Position numbers and translations under genes: made by a program. The notes under the pieces were generated by a model. It made no database searches. It was not told where the DNA came from and was given only the letters and a program-made list of their open reading frames with translations. Positions 1 to 6,984 of a DNA stretch of 12,117 nt are shown here, piece after piece; position 1 is the stretch's first letter; each line of letters begins with the position of its first letter. The stretch covers positions 1 through 12,117 of the forward strand of contig MNIY01000169.1 of the NCBI GenBank assembly GCA_001919995.1, read 5' to 3'. The DNA is from Ktedonobacter sp. 13_1_20CM_4_53_11. GTDB taxonomy: Bacteria; Chloroflexota; Ktedonobacteria; Ktedonobacterales; Ktedonobacteraceae.

Positions 1-1
1 G

Positions 2-178
2 AACTCCACCTGGGAGCATCTTCTGGGGAAGATGCAGGAACAGCTGGGAGGATGGCTCATGGAAGGAAGCATGAAATTCAAAATGCACATCGTCGAGGGC
101 GTAGAGCATGTCCCGACAGCCTTCAGCGGCATCTTCACCGGGGAGAACTTCGGGAAAACGGTCGTCAAAGTGGCGTAA
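2..178 (+). CDS. C-terminal end of MDR-family NADP-dependent oxidoreductase (CurA/leukotriene-reductase-like), partial
   Basis: An open frame enters from the left edge and stops with TAA at 176-178. Its last ~58 residues include MEGSMKFKMHIVEGVEHVP and end in ENFGKTVVKVA. This is the usual C-terminal pattern of zinc-independent medium-chain NADPH oxidoreductases of the curcumin/prostaglandin reductase type, where a helix reading 'I.EG..K...IVEG.E..P.AF' precedes 'G.NFGK.VV.V'. Such enzymes reduce alpha,beta-unsaturated carbonyls in the cytoplasm. The catalytic and Rossmann parts lie outside the window, so neither completeness nor substrate can be judged. A 13-bp hairpin follows 58 bases after the stop. 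The subfamily is an inference from this short tail. Confidence 0.7.
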   Translation, partial: NSTWEHLLGKMQEQLGGWLMEGSMKFKMHIVEGVEHVPTAFSGIFTGENFGKTVVKVA

Positions 179-235
179 TGTTCATGACAGATATTGAGGT
201 GATGTGCGTTTTGTGTCTCACGAGATGAGATGGAT

Positions 236-277
236 GTTGCCAGGATGGAGTGACGACAGGAATACCATCCTGGCGAC
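236..277 (+). terminator. Perfect intergenic hairpin, possible terminator without a T-tract
   Basis: Arm 236-248 (GTTGCCAGGATGG) pairs with 265-277 (CCATCCTGGCGAC) over 13 positions with one G-U pair, leaving a 16-base loop. It lies between the oxidoreductase stop at 178 and the next ribosome site at 296. No run of T follows, so classic intrinsic termination is doubtful. It could be a 3'-end processing or stability hairpin, or a protein-binding site. The pairing is seen directly; the role is inferred. Confidence 0.45.
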
Positions 278-306
278 GTGAAAGTGAACAACAAAAGGAG
301 AAAGTC

Positions 307-366
307 ATGACAAAGCAAGGTATCGCAGTAATCGGTCGCATCAGAAGCGGTCATCGCCATGCGTAA
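307..366 (+). CDS. 19-codon ORF with strong ribosome site, overlapping the next gene
   Basis: ATG at 307 follows AAAAGGAG (ending at 300) at six bases, the best ribosome-binding site in this part of the window. The frame encodes MTKQGIAVIGRIRSGHRHA and stops at 364-366. That stop overlaps the start of the oxidoreductase gene at 359 by eight bases, and that gene has no clear ribosome site of its own. The simplest reading is a short leader that carries ribosomes to the downstream start. The beginning (IAVIG) also resembles a Rossmann beta-strand, so it could instead be the 5' stub of another dehydrogenase cut off during rearrangement. Function unknown. Confidence 0.35.
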   Translation: MTKQGIAVIGRIRSGHRHA

Positions 367-1513
367 GAATGGATCAAATAAAATTCGTGTAGGAATCATC
401 GGCGCCAATCCCGATCGTGGCTGGGCTATGCAGGCGCACATTCCTGCCTTGAAATCCCTGTCGGATGATTTCGAAATCACGGCGCTCTCCACCAGTCGGA
501 GCGTCTCTGCCGCCGCTGCGGGCAAGCTCTTTGGCGTGCCGCTGGCGTTCGACAATCACCACGATCTGGTCAATAGTGCTGCCGTCGATGTGGTCGCGAT
601 CACGGTGAAAGTGCCGTATCACTTCGAATTGGCGGCTGACGCACTCACTGCGGGGAAGGCTGTCTATTGCGAATGGCCGCTGGGCAACGGGTTGGAGGAA
701 GCTGAGCGTCTGGCCGCGCTGGCAGAGAAAAAAGGCGTGCTTGCCGTGGTCGGGTTGCAGGCGCGGTCGGCGCCGTCGGTTGCGTATGTTCATGATCTGA
801 TCAAACAAGGGTATGTTGGGGACGTGTTGTCTACCACAGTGATCGGCTCTGGAATGGGCTGGGGACCGACGGAGGAGCCGTTCAACGCTTACCTCAACGA
901 CAAGAAAAACGGCGCGACGATGCTTTCGATCGCGCTGGGCCACGCGGCGGACGCCATGTGCCATTGCCTCGGCGAGGTCCGAGAGCTCTCGGCCACCATG
1001 ACGGTGCGCCGAAAGACCTTCACGATCGCGGGAACGGGCGAACGCAAGCCCAGGACCGCGGATGATCAGGTGTGCGTCAGCGGACTGCTCGAGGGCGGAG
1101 CCGCCTTCTCGATGCACTACCGCGGCGGGGTCTCGCGCGGCACGAACCTGCTCTGGGAAATCAACGGCACTGAGGGCGATCTGCAGCTCACCGCTTTGGG
1201 CGGCCAGGCCCAGATCTTCGAAATGACGGTGCATGGGGGGAATGGGAAAGATCAGGCATTGCAGGTCCTGCCTGTGCCAGAGCAGTATCGCTGGTCGCCA
1301 CCGCAGCAAGGCCCTGGCTCCAGGTCCTTTTCTCTCTTTTCCGCCAGGAGGGCCAGACACAGATCCAATTATCGCACGACGTGGTCTGTGAACCACCAAC
1401 GATCAATACCATGTTACAGCGCATGGAGCGTACTGGGCTGGTCGAACGTCGGCGTGATCCAGAAGATGCTCGCCTCTCGCGTGTCTATCTCACGCAGCGG
1501 GGCCGAGCATTAG
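359..1513 (+). pseudogene. Gfo/Idh/MocA-family (Gal80-like) oxidoreductase, 3' end lost and replaced by out-of-frame MarR sequence
   Basis: Residues 1-316 are a good Gfo/Idh/MocA protein. They show an N-terminal Rossmann strand-loop (VGIIGANPDRGW, residues 11-22), a CEWPLG motif at 104-109 in the position of the family's EKP motif, and a C-terminal sheet domain with GGVSRGTNLLWEINGTEGD at 257-275. The EWP form is typical of the Gal80-like branch, which binds NAD(P) and acts on sugars or sugar-like substrates. After VPEQYRWSPPQ (about nt 1307) similarity stops. The remaining ~68 residues are MarR-gene DNA read in the wrong frame, a low-complexity Ser/Arg-rich tail. About 50-60 native C-terminal residues, including the last helices, are therefore gone. 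Translation probably couples to the small ORF at 307. It may still fold partly but is most likely inactive. Confidence 0.82.
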
Positions 1514-1632
1514 AACAGCCTCTGCGCACGTTATGGAGCCGCTGTGAGGAGCACCTCGTCGCTGACATGACTACCGAAGAGCGTCTCCTGGTTCGACGTC
1601 TGCTTTTGCAGATGCACGCCAATATCAGCTAG
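1318..1632 (+). pseudogene. MarR-family transcriptional regulator, 5' end deleted
   Basis: Read in the frame ending with TAG at 1630-1632, the DNA encodes QVLFSLFRQEGQTQ, then the recognition-helix region EPPTINTMLQRMERTGLVE. The wing (RRRDPEDARLSRVYLTQRGR) and a C-terminal dimerisation helix follow. This is the winged-helix core of a MarR repressor. The N-terminal dimerisation helix and the first helix of the DNA-binding domain (roughly 40-50 residues) are missing, and no ribosome site precedes the remnant. The nearest possible start is a GTG at 1381, which would omit even more of the domain. The gene sits directly upstream of an MFS exporter on the same strand, the usual repressor-pump pairing, so it probably once controlled that pump. 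The start given here is where similarity appears to begin. Confidence 0.82.
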
Positions 1633-1680
1633 CAGGTGCGAGGAGTGCCTCTGCTGCTCCCCCTTTTTTTTGTCCAAAGA

Positions 1681-1694
1681 ATTAGTCGCCTAAT
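1681..1694. promoter_or_regulatory. Palindrome upstream of MFS gene, candidate MarR operator
   Basis: ATTAG-TCGC-CTAAT is a perfect 5+5 inverted repeat ending 25 bases before the exporter start. Short AT-ended palindromes in the leader or promoter of a pump gene are the usual binding sites for MarR dimers. The adjacent gene at 1318-1632 is a MarR remnant, so this is a natural operator candidate. No convincing -35/-10 pair can be placed around it. The role is inferred. Confidence 0.45.
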
Positions 1695-1719
1695 GGCTTG
1701 ATACAAGAGAGGATACCTG

Positions 1720-3237
1720 ATGACACACCAGCTTGAAGATTTCGCCCAGAAGGATGGCCAGGGCAGTGAGCGTCCCAAGCCCGGTCTACGGCACCCGCTC
1801 ACGCTCGACGCCAGAGATGGCGTGGAGCCACCTCGCGGCTGGCTCGCGCTTGCGCTCTTATGCGCCGCCCAGTTCATGGTCGTGCTTGACTTCTCTATCG
1901 TGAATGTCGCCCTGCCCTCAATGCAGAAGTCGCTGGGCTTCTCACCAACCACGCTGCAATGGGTGGTGAGCGCCTACTCGCTGCTCTTTGGCGGCTTTTT
2001 GCTGCTGGGAGGACGAGCCGCCGACCTCTTTGGACGGCGGCGTGTCTTTCTTCTCGGGCTGGTGCTTTTCACCCTGGCCTCTTTGGGTGGTGGCTTCGCC
2101 CAGTCACCGCTTGAGTTGATTGTCGCCCGTGCCTCTCAGGGGCTGGCTGCCTCCATCGTCGCGCCCTCCGTCCTGTCACTCATCACGACGACCTTCCCCC
2201 AGGGGGCAGGACGCAATCGCGCCCTCGGCACCTTCGGGGCAGTCGCATCGGCTGGCTTCGCCTCAGGCGTCATTCTGGGCGGACTCTTGACGAGCGCATT
2301 CGGTTGGCGCTGGGTGCTCTTCGTGAACGTCCCCATCGGCCTTACCACCATTGCTCTCACGCCACTGTTCCTGCCCGAGAGCCGAGGAGCGAAAAAACGG
2401 CTCGACCTTCCTGGGAGTGCCGCGGTCACACTCGCCCTTGCTGTGCTCATCTATGCCCTCTCGCAGGCCAACGCTGCTGGCTGGGGGTCCCTCCAAACCA
2501 TTGGCTTGCTCGTTCTGGCGGCGCTGCTGCTGGTGGCTTTTCTCTCGATTGAGGCCCGCACGCGAGATCCACTGGTGCGCTTGAGCATCTTCCGGCTGCG
2601 GACGCTGACCGGAGCCGATACCTGTGGCTTGCTCTTCGGTGCCTCATTAGGGCCGACGCTCTTCATTCTGACCCTCTACCTGCAGAATGTGCTGGGCTAT
2701 TCGCCGGTTCTGACCGGGTTCGCCTTTCTGCCGCACGCGTTAATCGTCACCTTCACGACGAATCTTGTCTCCAGGTTGACCACGCGCCTGGGCGTCAAGC
2801 CCGGCATGGTAACTGGCGCGGTAGTGCTCGCCGTTGGCCTGTTCTGGCTCTCGCGCATGTCGGCGCACGATCAGTACTGGGCGATCATCTTGCCTGGCAC
2901 GCTCTTGGTTGGCCTGGGCGTCGCTTTCCAGATTGTGACGGTGGCGATTGCGGCCACAGAGGGGGTCGCAGATGACGAACAAGGGCTGGCTTCCGGCCTG
3001 TTCAATACCAGCCAGCAGGTTGGCTCAGCGCTTGGAGTGGCAATCCTCGTAGCGGTCGCCAGCGCACGTACAGTGGCGCTGAGCACGGGTAGTGGAGGTC
3101 CAGGCGGATCGGCGGCCCTGGTCGGAGGTTTTCAGAGCGCACTGCTGACCGCGGTGGGATTCGCGATCCTCTCGGTGGTAGTCTCGCTTCTGGTTGTGCG
3201 CGAGGTACGCCTCACTCGCAGCAAAACCAGTGTGTGA
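1720..3237 (+). CDS. MFS multidrug exporter, DHA2 (EmrB/QacA-like, 14-TM) type
   Basis: This intact 505-residue inner-membrane protein has the normal length for drug:H+ antiporters of the 14-helix family. A ~40-residue hydrophilic N-terminus precedes the first helix. Motif D1 is LDFSIVNVALP (56-66). Motif A, in the loop between helices 2 and 3, is GGRAADLFGRRR (97-108). The antiporter motif C is seen in GFASGVILGGLL (179-190). Many further hydrophobic helices follow, to about residue 497. The start ATG follows GAGAGG at eight bases. The gene comes 87 bases after the broken MarR gene and behind a palindromic candidate operator, which suggests a former repressor-pump unit that may now be unregulated. 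A perfect hairpin begins right after the stop. The substrate cannot be told from sequence; export of cationic or aromatic drugs is family knowledge. Confidence 0.93.
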   Translation: MTHQLEDFAQKDGQGSERPKPGLRHPLTLDARDGVEPPRGWLALALLCAAQFMVVLDFSIVNVALPSMQKSLGFSPTTLQWVVSAYSLLFGGFLLLGGRAADLFGRRRVFLLGLVLFTLASLGGGFAQSPLELIVARASQGLAASIVAPSVLSLITTTFPQGAGRNRALGTFGAVASAGFASGVILGGLLTSAFGWRWVLFVNVPIGLTTIALTPLFLPESRGAKKRLDLPGSAAVTLALAVLIYALSQANAAGWGSLQTIGLLVLAALLLVAFLSIEARTRDPLVRLSIFRLRTLTGADTCGLLFGASLGPTLFILTLYLQNVLGYSPVLTGFAFLPHALIVTFTTNLVSRLTTRLGVKPGMVTGAVVLAVGLFWLSRMSAHDQYWAIILPGTLLVGLGVAFQIVTVAIAATEGVADDEQGLASGLFNTSQQVGSALGVAILVAVASARTVALSTGSGGPGGSAALVGGFQSALLTAVGFAILSVVVSLLVVREVRLTRSKTSV

Positions 3238-3275
3238 GAGAGGGGAGCTATCAGCGGTTCGTTGCCTCCCCTCTC
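3238..3275 (+). terminator. Perfect 10-bp hairpin immediately after the MFS stop
   Basis: GAGAGGGGAG (3238-3247) pairs with CTCCCCTCTC (3266-3275) without mismatch across an 18-base loop. The hairpin starts directly after the TGA at 3235-3237. The position is that of a transcription terminator for the exporter, but the downstream bases are GAGGGTGAATATATT with no T-run. Termination would have to be of a non-canonical type, or the hairpin may protect the 3' end. Confidence 0.55.
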
Positions 3276-3371
3276 GAGGGTGAATATATTCCTGTGATTG
3301 GAGGCTAGCTTATCAGCTGGACGTTTGCCATTTGAAACAGGGAAGCAAGAGCAACGGAGGAGGAGGACAGA

Positions 3372-4155
3372 ATGAACGCCTATCCCGAGTGGAGTCTCCT
3401 GTTTGATGAGGATCGGCTCCCACCAGGACAACAGCCTATTGTGACGGCAGGCATCCGACAATTTCGGACGGCCAGTGAAATGTTAATGCACTCCAAGCAG
3501 ACTGGCTATAGCACGATGGGCGTCGTGACGGGCTGGCCAGGCGTCGGCAAAACCATCGCCATCCAGGCCTTTCTGCTGAGTCTCCTCCCTCAGCCACATA
3601 CCGGCTTGCCACCTTGTGTCGTGATTAAGGTCAAGCCAGGATCGAACTCCAGGCAGTTGGTGGTCGATCTCCTGAAAAGCTTTGGCGATAATCCACGCAG
3701 TCTCAATGCCAACCGCTTCAAAATGGCCGATGAGGCAGCCGAGGCCATCCTGAGCAACGACTTGAAGATCCTGTTTGTCGACGATCCCGAACAACTGAAC
3801 GCGGAAGGCTTCGACTTTCTGCGCTACATTTATGCCAAGACCGCTGCCCCATCGTGCGGGTCATTTCCCAGCATGAAAAGTTTAAGGGCCGTGTCGGACC
3901 GCGCCTCGACTTTCCTGCTCCGCAGCAAGAGGAAGTGCTGCAAACCATCTTGCCAAGTTGATCTTTCCCTATTGGAGCTACGATCCGATGTGTGAAGCAG
4001 ATTATGGCCCTCGAGTTGTAAATCCCAAGTCTCTGCGGGAGGAATCTGCAGAGGTATCGTGGTGGGCAAGCAGCCTGAAGGAGAGATTTCTGGGCCAGCA
4101 ACGGCCCAAAGAGTTATACAGATTCCGCCCGCAGAATGTTGGGATTTACAGATAG
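3372..4155 (+). pseudogene. TniB/IstB-like AAA ATPase (transposition helper), two frameshifts
   Basis: ATG at 3372 follows a purine-rich ribosome site (GGAGGAGGAGGA). Residues 54-61 form a Walker A motif (GWPGVGKT). Residues 133-142 form a Walker B region (ILFVDDPEQL) with Asp where the family usually has Glu. NAEGFDFLRYIYAKT then matches the post-Walker B segment of TniB-type ATPases that activate DDE transposases. At ~3843 one base is missing: the expected continuation (CPIVRVISQHEKFKGRVGPRLD) is found in another frame. Near 3952 a second base is missing, and LIFPYWSYDP continues in a third frame that stays open to 4155. Sequence beyond ~4000 is not recognised. No transposase partner is adjacent. 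The 207-residue product of the first frame lacks the C-terminal half and is probably non-functional. Confidence 0.75.
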
Positions 4156-4279
4156 ACAGATCCTACAGATACTGCAAGTCAACGCTGAAGCGGAGGCAGC
4201 ATGCCAGGCTCTAGTTAATGCAGCCAACACTGCCGGAGGAACCGATAATATTACCGTGCTCGTGGTGGGCTGCGGGTAG
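4133..4279 (+). pseudogene. C-terminal fragment of PP2C-type protein phosphatase
   Basis: In the frame ending with TAG at 4277-4279, the DNA reads FTDRQILQILQVNAEAEAA, then CQALVNAANTAGGTDNITVLV. 'A..LV.AA...GG.DNITV.VV' is the last motif of bacterial PPM/PP2C Ser/Thr phosphatases. It carries the GxDN metal-binding aspartate at the GTDN sequence. Nothing of the earlier ~200 residues is present; upstream lies the decayed ATPase. The fragment has no start codon in a sensible place and is a relic joined to the ATPase remnant at about 4130. The exact junction cannot be fixed by eye. Confidence 0.72.
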
Positions 4280-4419
4280 GATGATGTAAGCAGCGAGAAT
4301 ACAGGAGAAGCAAGTATTCAGAAGCAAAAGAACCAGATGAGCCTGGCCTCAAGTGAGATCAACCGTTGTTTGAACTCTGCAACGCAACCTTGTCCGTCGG
4401 ATTAGTTTGTTTACATTGG

Positions 4420-5363
4420 TCGATTACAGAGAATTCGGAGTCAGAAGCGCTATGCCCGCGAAGACGGCGTACCGACTCTGTCCCCAGGCCATCTTTCTCC
4501 CCCCGCGCTTTGACGTGTATCGTGCCGTCTCCTCCCAGATCATGGCGATTTTCAAACGCATCACACCCCTCGTGGAGCCGCTCAGCCTGGATGAAGCGTA
4601 TCTTGATATCACCTCATCTGTACGCGACTTCCCGGAGGCTGTGTTGCTGGCCCTCACCATCAAAGAGCGCATCAGAGATGAAACGGCCTTAACGGCCTCG
4701 GCGGCCGTCTCCTTCAATAAGCTGCTCGCCAAATTAGGATCCGATTCCCTCAAGCCAGACGGGTTGACGCTGATCACACCGGAACAGGCCCAGCCTTCCT
4801 CGACGCTCTCCCGGTTGAGAAGTTCTTCGGCGTGGGGGAAGTCACCGCGGCTGCGCTCCGGGAGCGTGGCATCCTGACCGGGGCCGATCTCAGGCGGATG
4901 GGCGAGGAACAGCTACGAGAACTGCTGGGATCGCGCGGCAGTCTACTCTATCAGCACGTGCGCGGAGGACGAACGACCCGTCGAGCCAGTGCGCGAGCGA
5001 AAATCGGTCGGCAAGGAGATTACCCTCGAGCGGGATATCGCCGACCGCGGCCAGATGGAAGCCATCCTGGCGAACCTGGCCGAACAGGTGGAGCACCGGC
5101 TCACCGACCTGGAGCTAGAAGCTCGGACACTCAGCCTGAAAGTACGCTGGAGCGACTTCCAGCTCATTACGCGCAGTGTCAGCCGTACACAGGGGTTCCG
5201 GTCTGCGCAGGAGATGCTCCCGCTGCTTCATACTCTCCTGTTCCAGTTGGGCGACCAGAAGCGGGCGGTGCGCCTGCTCGGGGTGTTCGTGTCCAACCTG
5301 CGGATATCTCGTGGTGAGCAGACCGATAGCATCACGGCTCTCTCCCTCTGGAATGAACACTGA
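4420..5363 (+). pseudogene. dinB: DNA polymerase IV (Y-family), 5' truncated, two frameshifts
   Basis: Three successive frames together read as a Y-family polymerase. They give FGVRSAMPAKTAYRLCPQA, the palm motif PLSLDEAYLDIT with two of the three catalytic acidic residues, then SFNKLLAKLGSD. They continue with FFGVGEVTAAALRERGI (thumb helix-hairpin-helix), KSVGKEITLERDI, and a little-finger domain ending at 5363. The first ~50 codons, with the first catalytic Asp and the dNTP-binding start, are absent; upstream of 4420 is unrelated DNA. One base is missing at ~4794 (GCCCAG|CCTTC, expected CAGGCC). Two bases are missing, or one is extra, at ~4964. The longest single frame is 156 residues. Inactive. 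Not to be confused with the unrelated DinB/YfiT protein at 8124-8596. Confidence 0.88.
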
Positions 5364-5402
5364 TCCTCTCGTGATCAGGGCTCCGCGTCGAAGATTGCTG
5401 AC

Positions 5403-5585
5403 CTGTGCTGGCTCCTTGGGACATCCGTTCACAACATCCATCGTTTTCCACGAACGGATGTCCCAAGCGAGATGCCTCTGCCAGGCAGAGAAGAGGATGA
5501 TACTTCACATAGAAAATGTAAAAGCGGTAGAAGTATGCGACGTAACGAAGGAAGGAGCCAGCACAGCCACAAGGAGCCAGCACAG
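5403..5585. repeat. Nested inverted and direct repeats between polymerase relic and hydrolase
   Basis: CTGTGCTGGCTCCTT at 5403-5417 is the exact reverse complement of AAGGAGCCAGCACAG, which occurs twice in direct order at 5552-5566 and 5571-5585 (period 19). Inside lie a 16-bp stem (5415-5430 with 5452-5467), a 15-base palindrome (CTCTGCC-A-GGCAGAG, 5476-5490) and a 7-bp inverted pair (ATACTTC 5500-5506, GAAGTAT 5530-5536). No gene is supported within 5364-5605. The arrangement resembles a small non-autonomous element or a structured RNA. Neither can be shown from one copy. Confidence 0.6.
5415..5467. repeat. 16-bp perfect stem-loop
   Basis: CTTGGGACATCCGTTC (5415-5430) pairs completely with GAACGGATGTCCCAAG (5452-5467) across a 21-base loop. 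This is the longest perfect hairpin in the window. It starts about 50 bases after the polymerase IV stop and has no T-tract. It could stop transcription from either side or be the hairpin end of a mobile element. Confidence 0.6.
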
Positions 5586-5695
5586 GAACCGCTTAGCACT
5601 GCAAGATGACAGATTTCTCAAAAGGATATATGCTAATCACAGCCGAAGAAACAGAGCGCCGCTCTTATAGAGACCTCAAAACAAAAGAATACTCC

Positions 5696-6814
5696 ATGAG
5701 AACATCACTCCCTCCAGGACAAACCCTGACACTTCATGACATGCAGATGTACTACCTTGATGCAGGTGAGGGCGAGCCACTGCTCTTGCTGCATGGCTAC
5801 ACCGGCGCGAGCACTGATTGGGCTTTCTGCTTTGACGAGCTCGCCAGCCAGTATCGCCTGATCATACCTGACCTGCGCGGGCATGGACGCTCCACCAATC
5901 CCTCAGGTGAATATAGGCAGCGACAGGCTGCGCGTGACGTGCAGGCTTTGCTCGATCATCTTGGAATCGGGAGCTTTCAGGGGATTGGCGCCAGTGGCGG
6001 GGGAAATATCCTCTTGCACAGGGCTCCGCAGCAGCTAGAGCGCGTCGAGGCGATGGTGCTGATGAGCGCTGTCAGCTACTATCCTGAACAGGCGCGCAAG
6101 ATCATGCGCAGCTACACGCTAGAGCAGGTTTCCGACGAAGAGCGTCAGCGCTTGCAGCAACGCCATCCGCGCGGGGATGAGCAGATTCAGGAGCTTTTCA
6201 GGCTCGGAAGCGCCTTCGCGGAGCAGTACGATGATATGAACTTCACGCCTCCCTATCTCTCAACGATCACTGCCCGCACGCTTCTTATCTTTGGCGACCG
6301 TGACCCGTTCTACCCGGTCTCCATCGCGCTAGACATGCACAAGGCTATTGCGCGCTCTTCTCTCTGGATTGTCCCCAACGGTGGGCATGTTCCTGATCTG
6401 AACGCTCCGTTCGTTCCGTCTCTGCTGCCATTTTTGCGCGGAGAATGGAAACGGGAAGAGGACGTGGAAAGTTCAACCAGCCTTCTCCTTTTCCTGTTTG
6501 TGCCCAACGCGGCATTGCTGAGCCTTTCAGCTTGCGTAGGCCATCGGGAGGCAGACGGCGCAAGGCCGATAACCGGCAGCCTGCGCCCGCTCTTTGGTAT
6601 GGAAGAAGGCGCAGTGGTTCACATCGCCATCAGGAGCAATGGCACACAGCACGGCGGAGCAGTCAAGACGACCATAGATGCGGTTGCGGCGGTGTCTACC
6701 CAGTATTCCTGGCACAGCACTGGCGTATGGTTTGTCGTTGGGGCCGACAAGTCTCCAGAACTGGCTCATGTCTATCGTCCAATTTTCCCTTTTCCCATCA
6801 GCATCGTTGTCTGA
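5696..6814 (+). CDS. Alpha/beta hydrolase with anomalous C-terminal extension
   Basis: From ATG 5696 the first 251 residues are a normal alpha/beta-hydrolase fold protein of the esterase/haloperoxidase-like kind. HGYTGAS at 33-39 is the oxyanion-hole region. The nucleophile elbow GASGG has Ser100, the acid is Asp203 in GDRDPFYP, and the base is His231 in NGGHVPDL. Family proteins end soon after 'PFLRGEW' (residue 251, nt ~6448). Here the frame runs on ~121 codons to 6814, entirely antisense to the Ada-like gene at 6527-6769, and looks like non-natural protein. An upstream in-frame ATG at 5630 has a close AGGA and another lies at 5606. I prefer 5696 because family similarity begins just after it, although its ribosome site is weak. 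The enzyme core appears intact and cytoplasmic; substrate unknown. The native stop was probably lost by mutation or by fusion. Confidence 0.85.
   Translation: MRTSLPPGQTLTLHDMQMYYLDAGEGEPLLLLHGYTGASTDWAFCFDELASQYRLIIPDLRGHGRSTNPSGEYRQRQAARDVQALLDHLGIGSFQGIGASGGGNILLHRAPQQLERVEAMVLMSAVSYYPEQARKIMRSYTLEQVSDEERQRLQQRHPRGDEQIQELFRLGSAFAEQYDDMNFTPPYLSTITARTLLIFGDRDPFYPVSIALDMHKAIARSSLWIVPNGGHVPDLNAPFVPSLLPFLRGEWKREEDVESSTSLLLFLFVPNAALLSLSACVGHREADGARPITGSLRPLFGMEEGAVVHIAIRSNGTQHGGAVKTTIDAVAAVSTQYSWHSTGVWFVVGADKSPELAHVYRPIFPFPISIVV
6527..6769 (-). CDS. Stand-alone Ada-type metal-binding (methyl-acceptor) domain protein, copy 1
   Basis: The 80-residue protein matches the Ada zinc-binding domain. 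A conserved lead LVGP..KPYASAVPG (7-21) and HRRNRIYGRLDC (26-37) come first, then AGYRPCAVCLP (65-75). In E. coli Ada the equivalent domain holds zinc with four Cys (38, 42, 69, 72), and Cys38 takes methyl groups from DNA phosphotriesters. Here Cys37, Cys70 and Cys73 match the first and last two. Cys42 lies one residue further from the first Cys than in Ada, and Cys53 is extra. No HTH or methyltransferase domain is attached. It is about 60 percent identical by eye to the copy at 8589-8927. It lies downstream of the oxygenase gene and convergent with the hydrolase, whose tail reads across it. Function as a phosphotriester sensor or scavenger is inferred. Confidence 0.78.
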   Translation of the reverse strand: MSQFWRLVGPNDKPYASAVPGILGRHRRNRIYGRLDCSAVLCAIAPDGDVNHCAFFHTKERAQAAGYRPCAVCLPMAYAS

Positions 6815-6984
6815 TGATGTCTTCGTTCTTAGTCAAACCGCTCTACGAAACAGAGCTATGGCGCTTACCCCGTTCAGGATAGTCAGAAGACCGCTTCATC
6901 TGGCAAAGCGAACCCGCGCCGAATGATGGCCACATGGCCCAACGCCTCACTCTACATGGGGTTCTCATTGGTGCCCCAAGAGCT

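Noticed and set aside
374..1399. Long open minus-strand frame opposite the Gfo/Idh gene
   Set aside because: It is a high-Arg/His antisense shadow of a well-supported family protein, with no recognisable domain.
1641..1672. GAGG-AGTG-CCTC followed by a C/T-rich tract ending in eight Ts, as a terminator after marR
   Set aside because: The stem is only four pairs and is separated from the T-run by about ten bases; too weak to call.
5364..5605. T-box, riboswitch or CRISPR-like array
   Set aside because: No T-box or known riboswitch consensus is seen, and only two direct copies at 19-base period exist, so it is not a repeat-spacer array.
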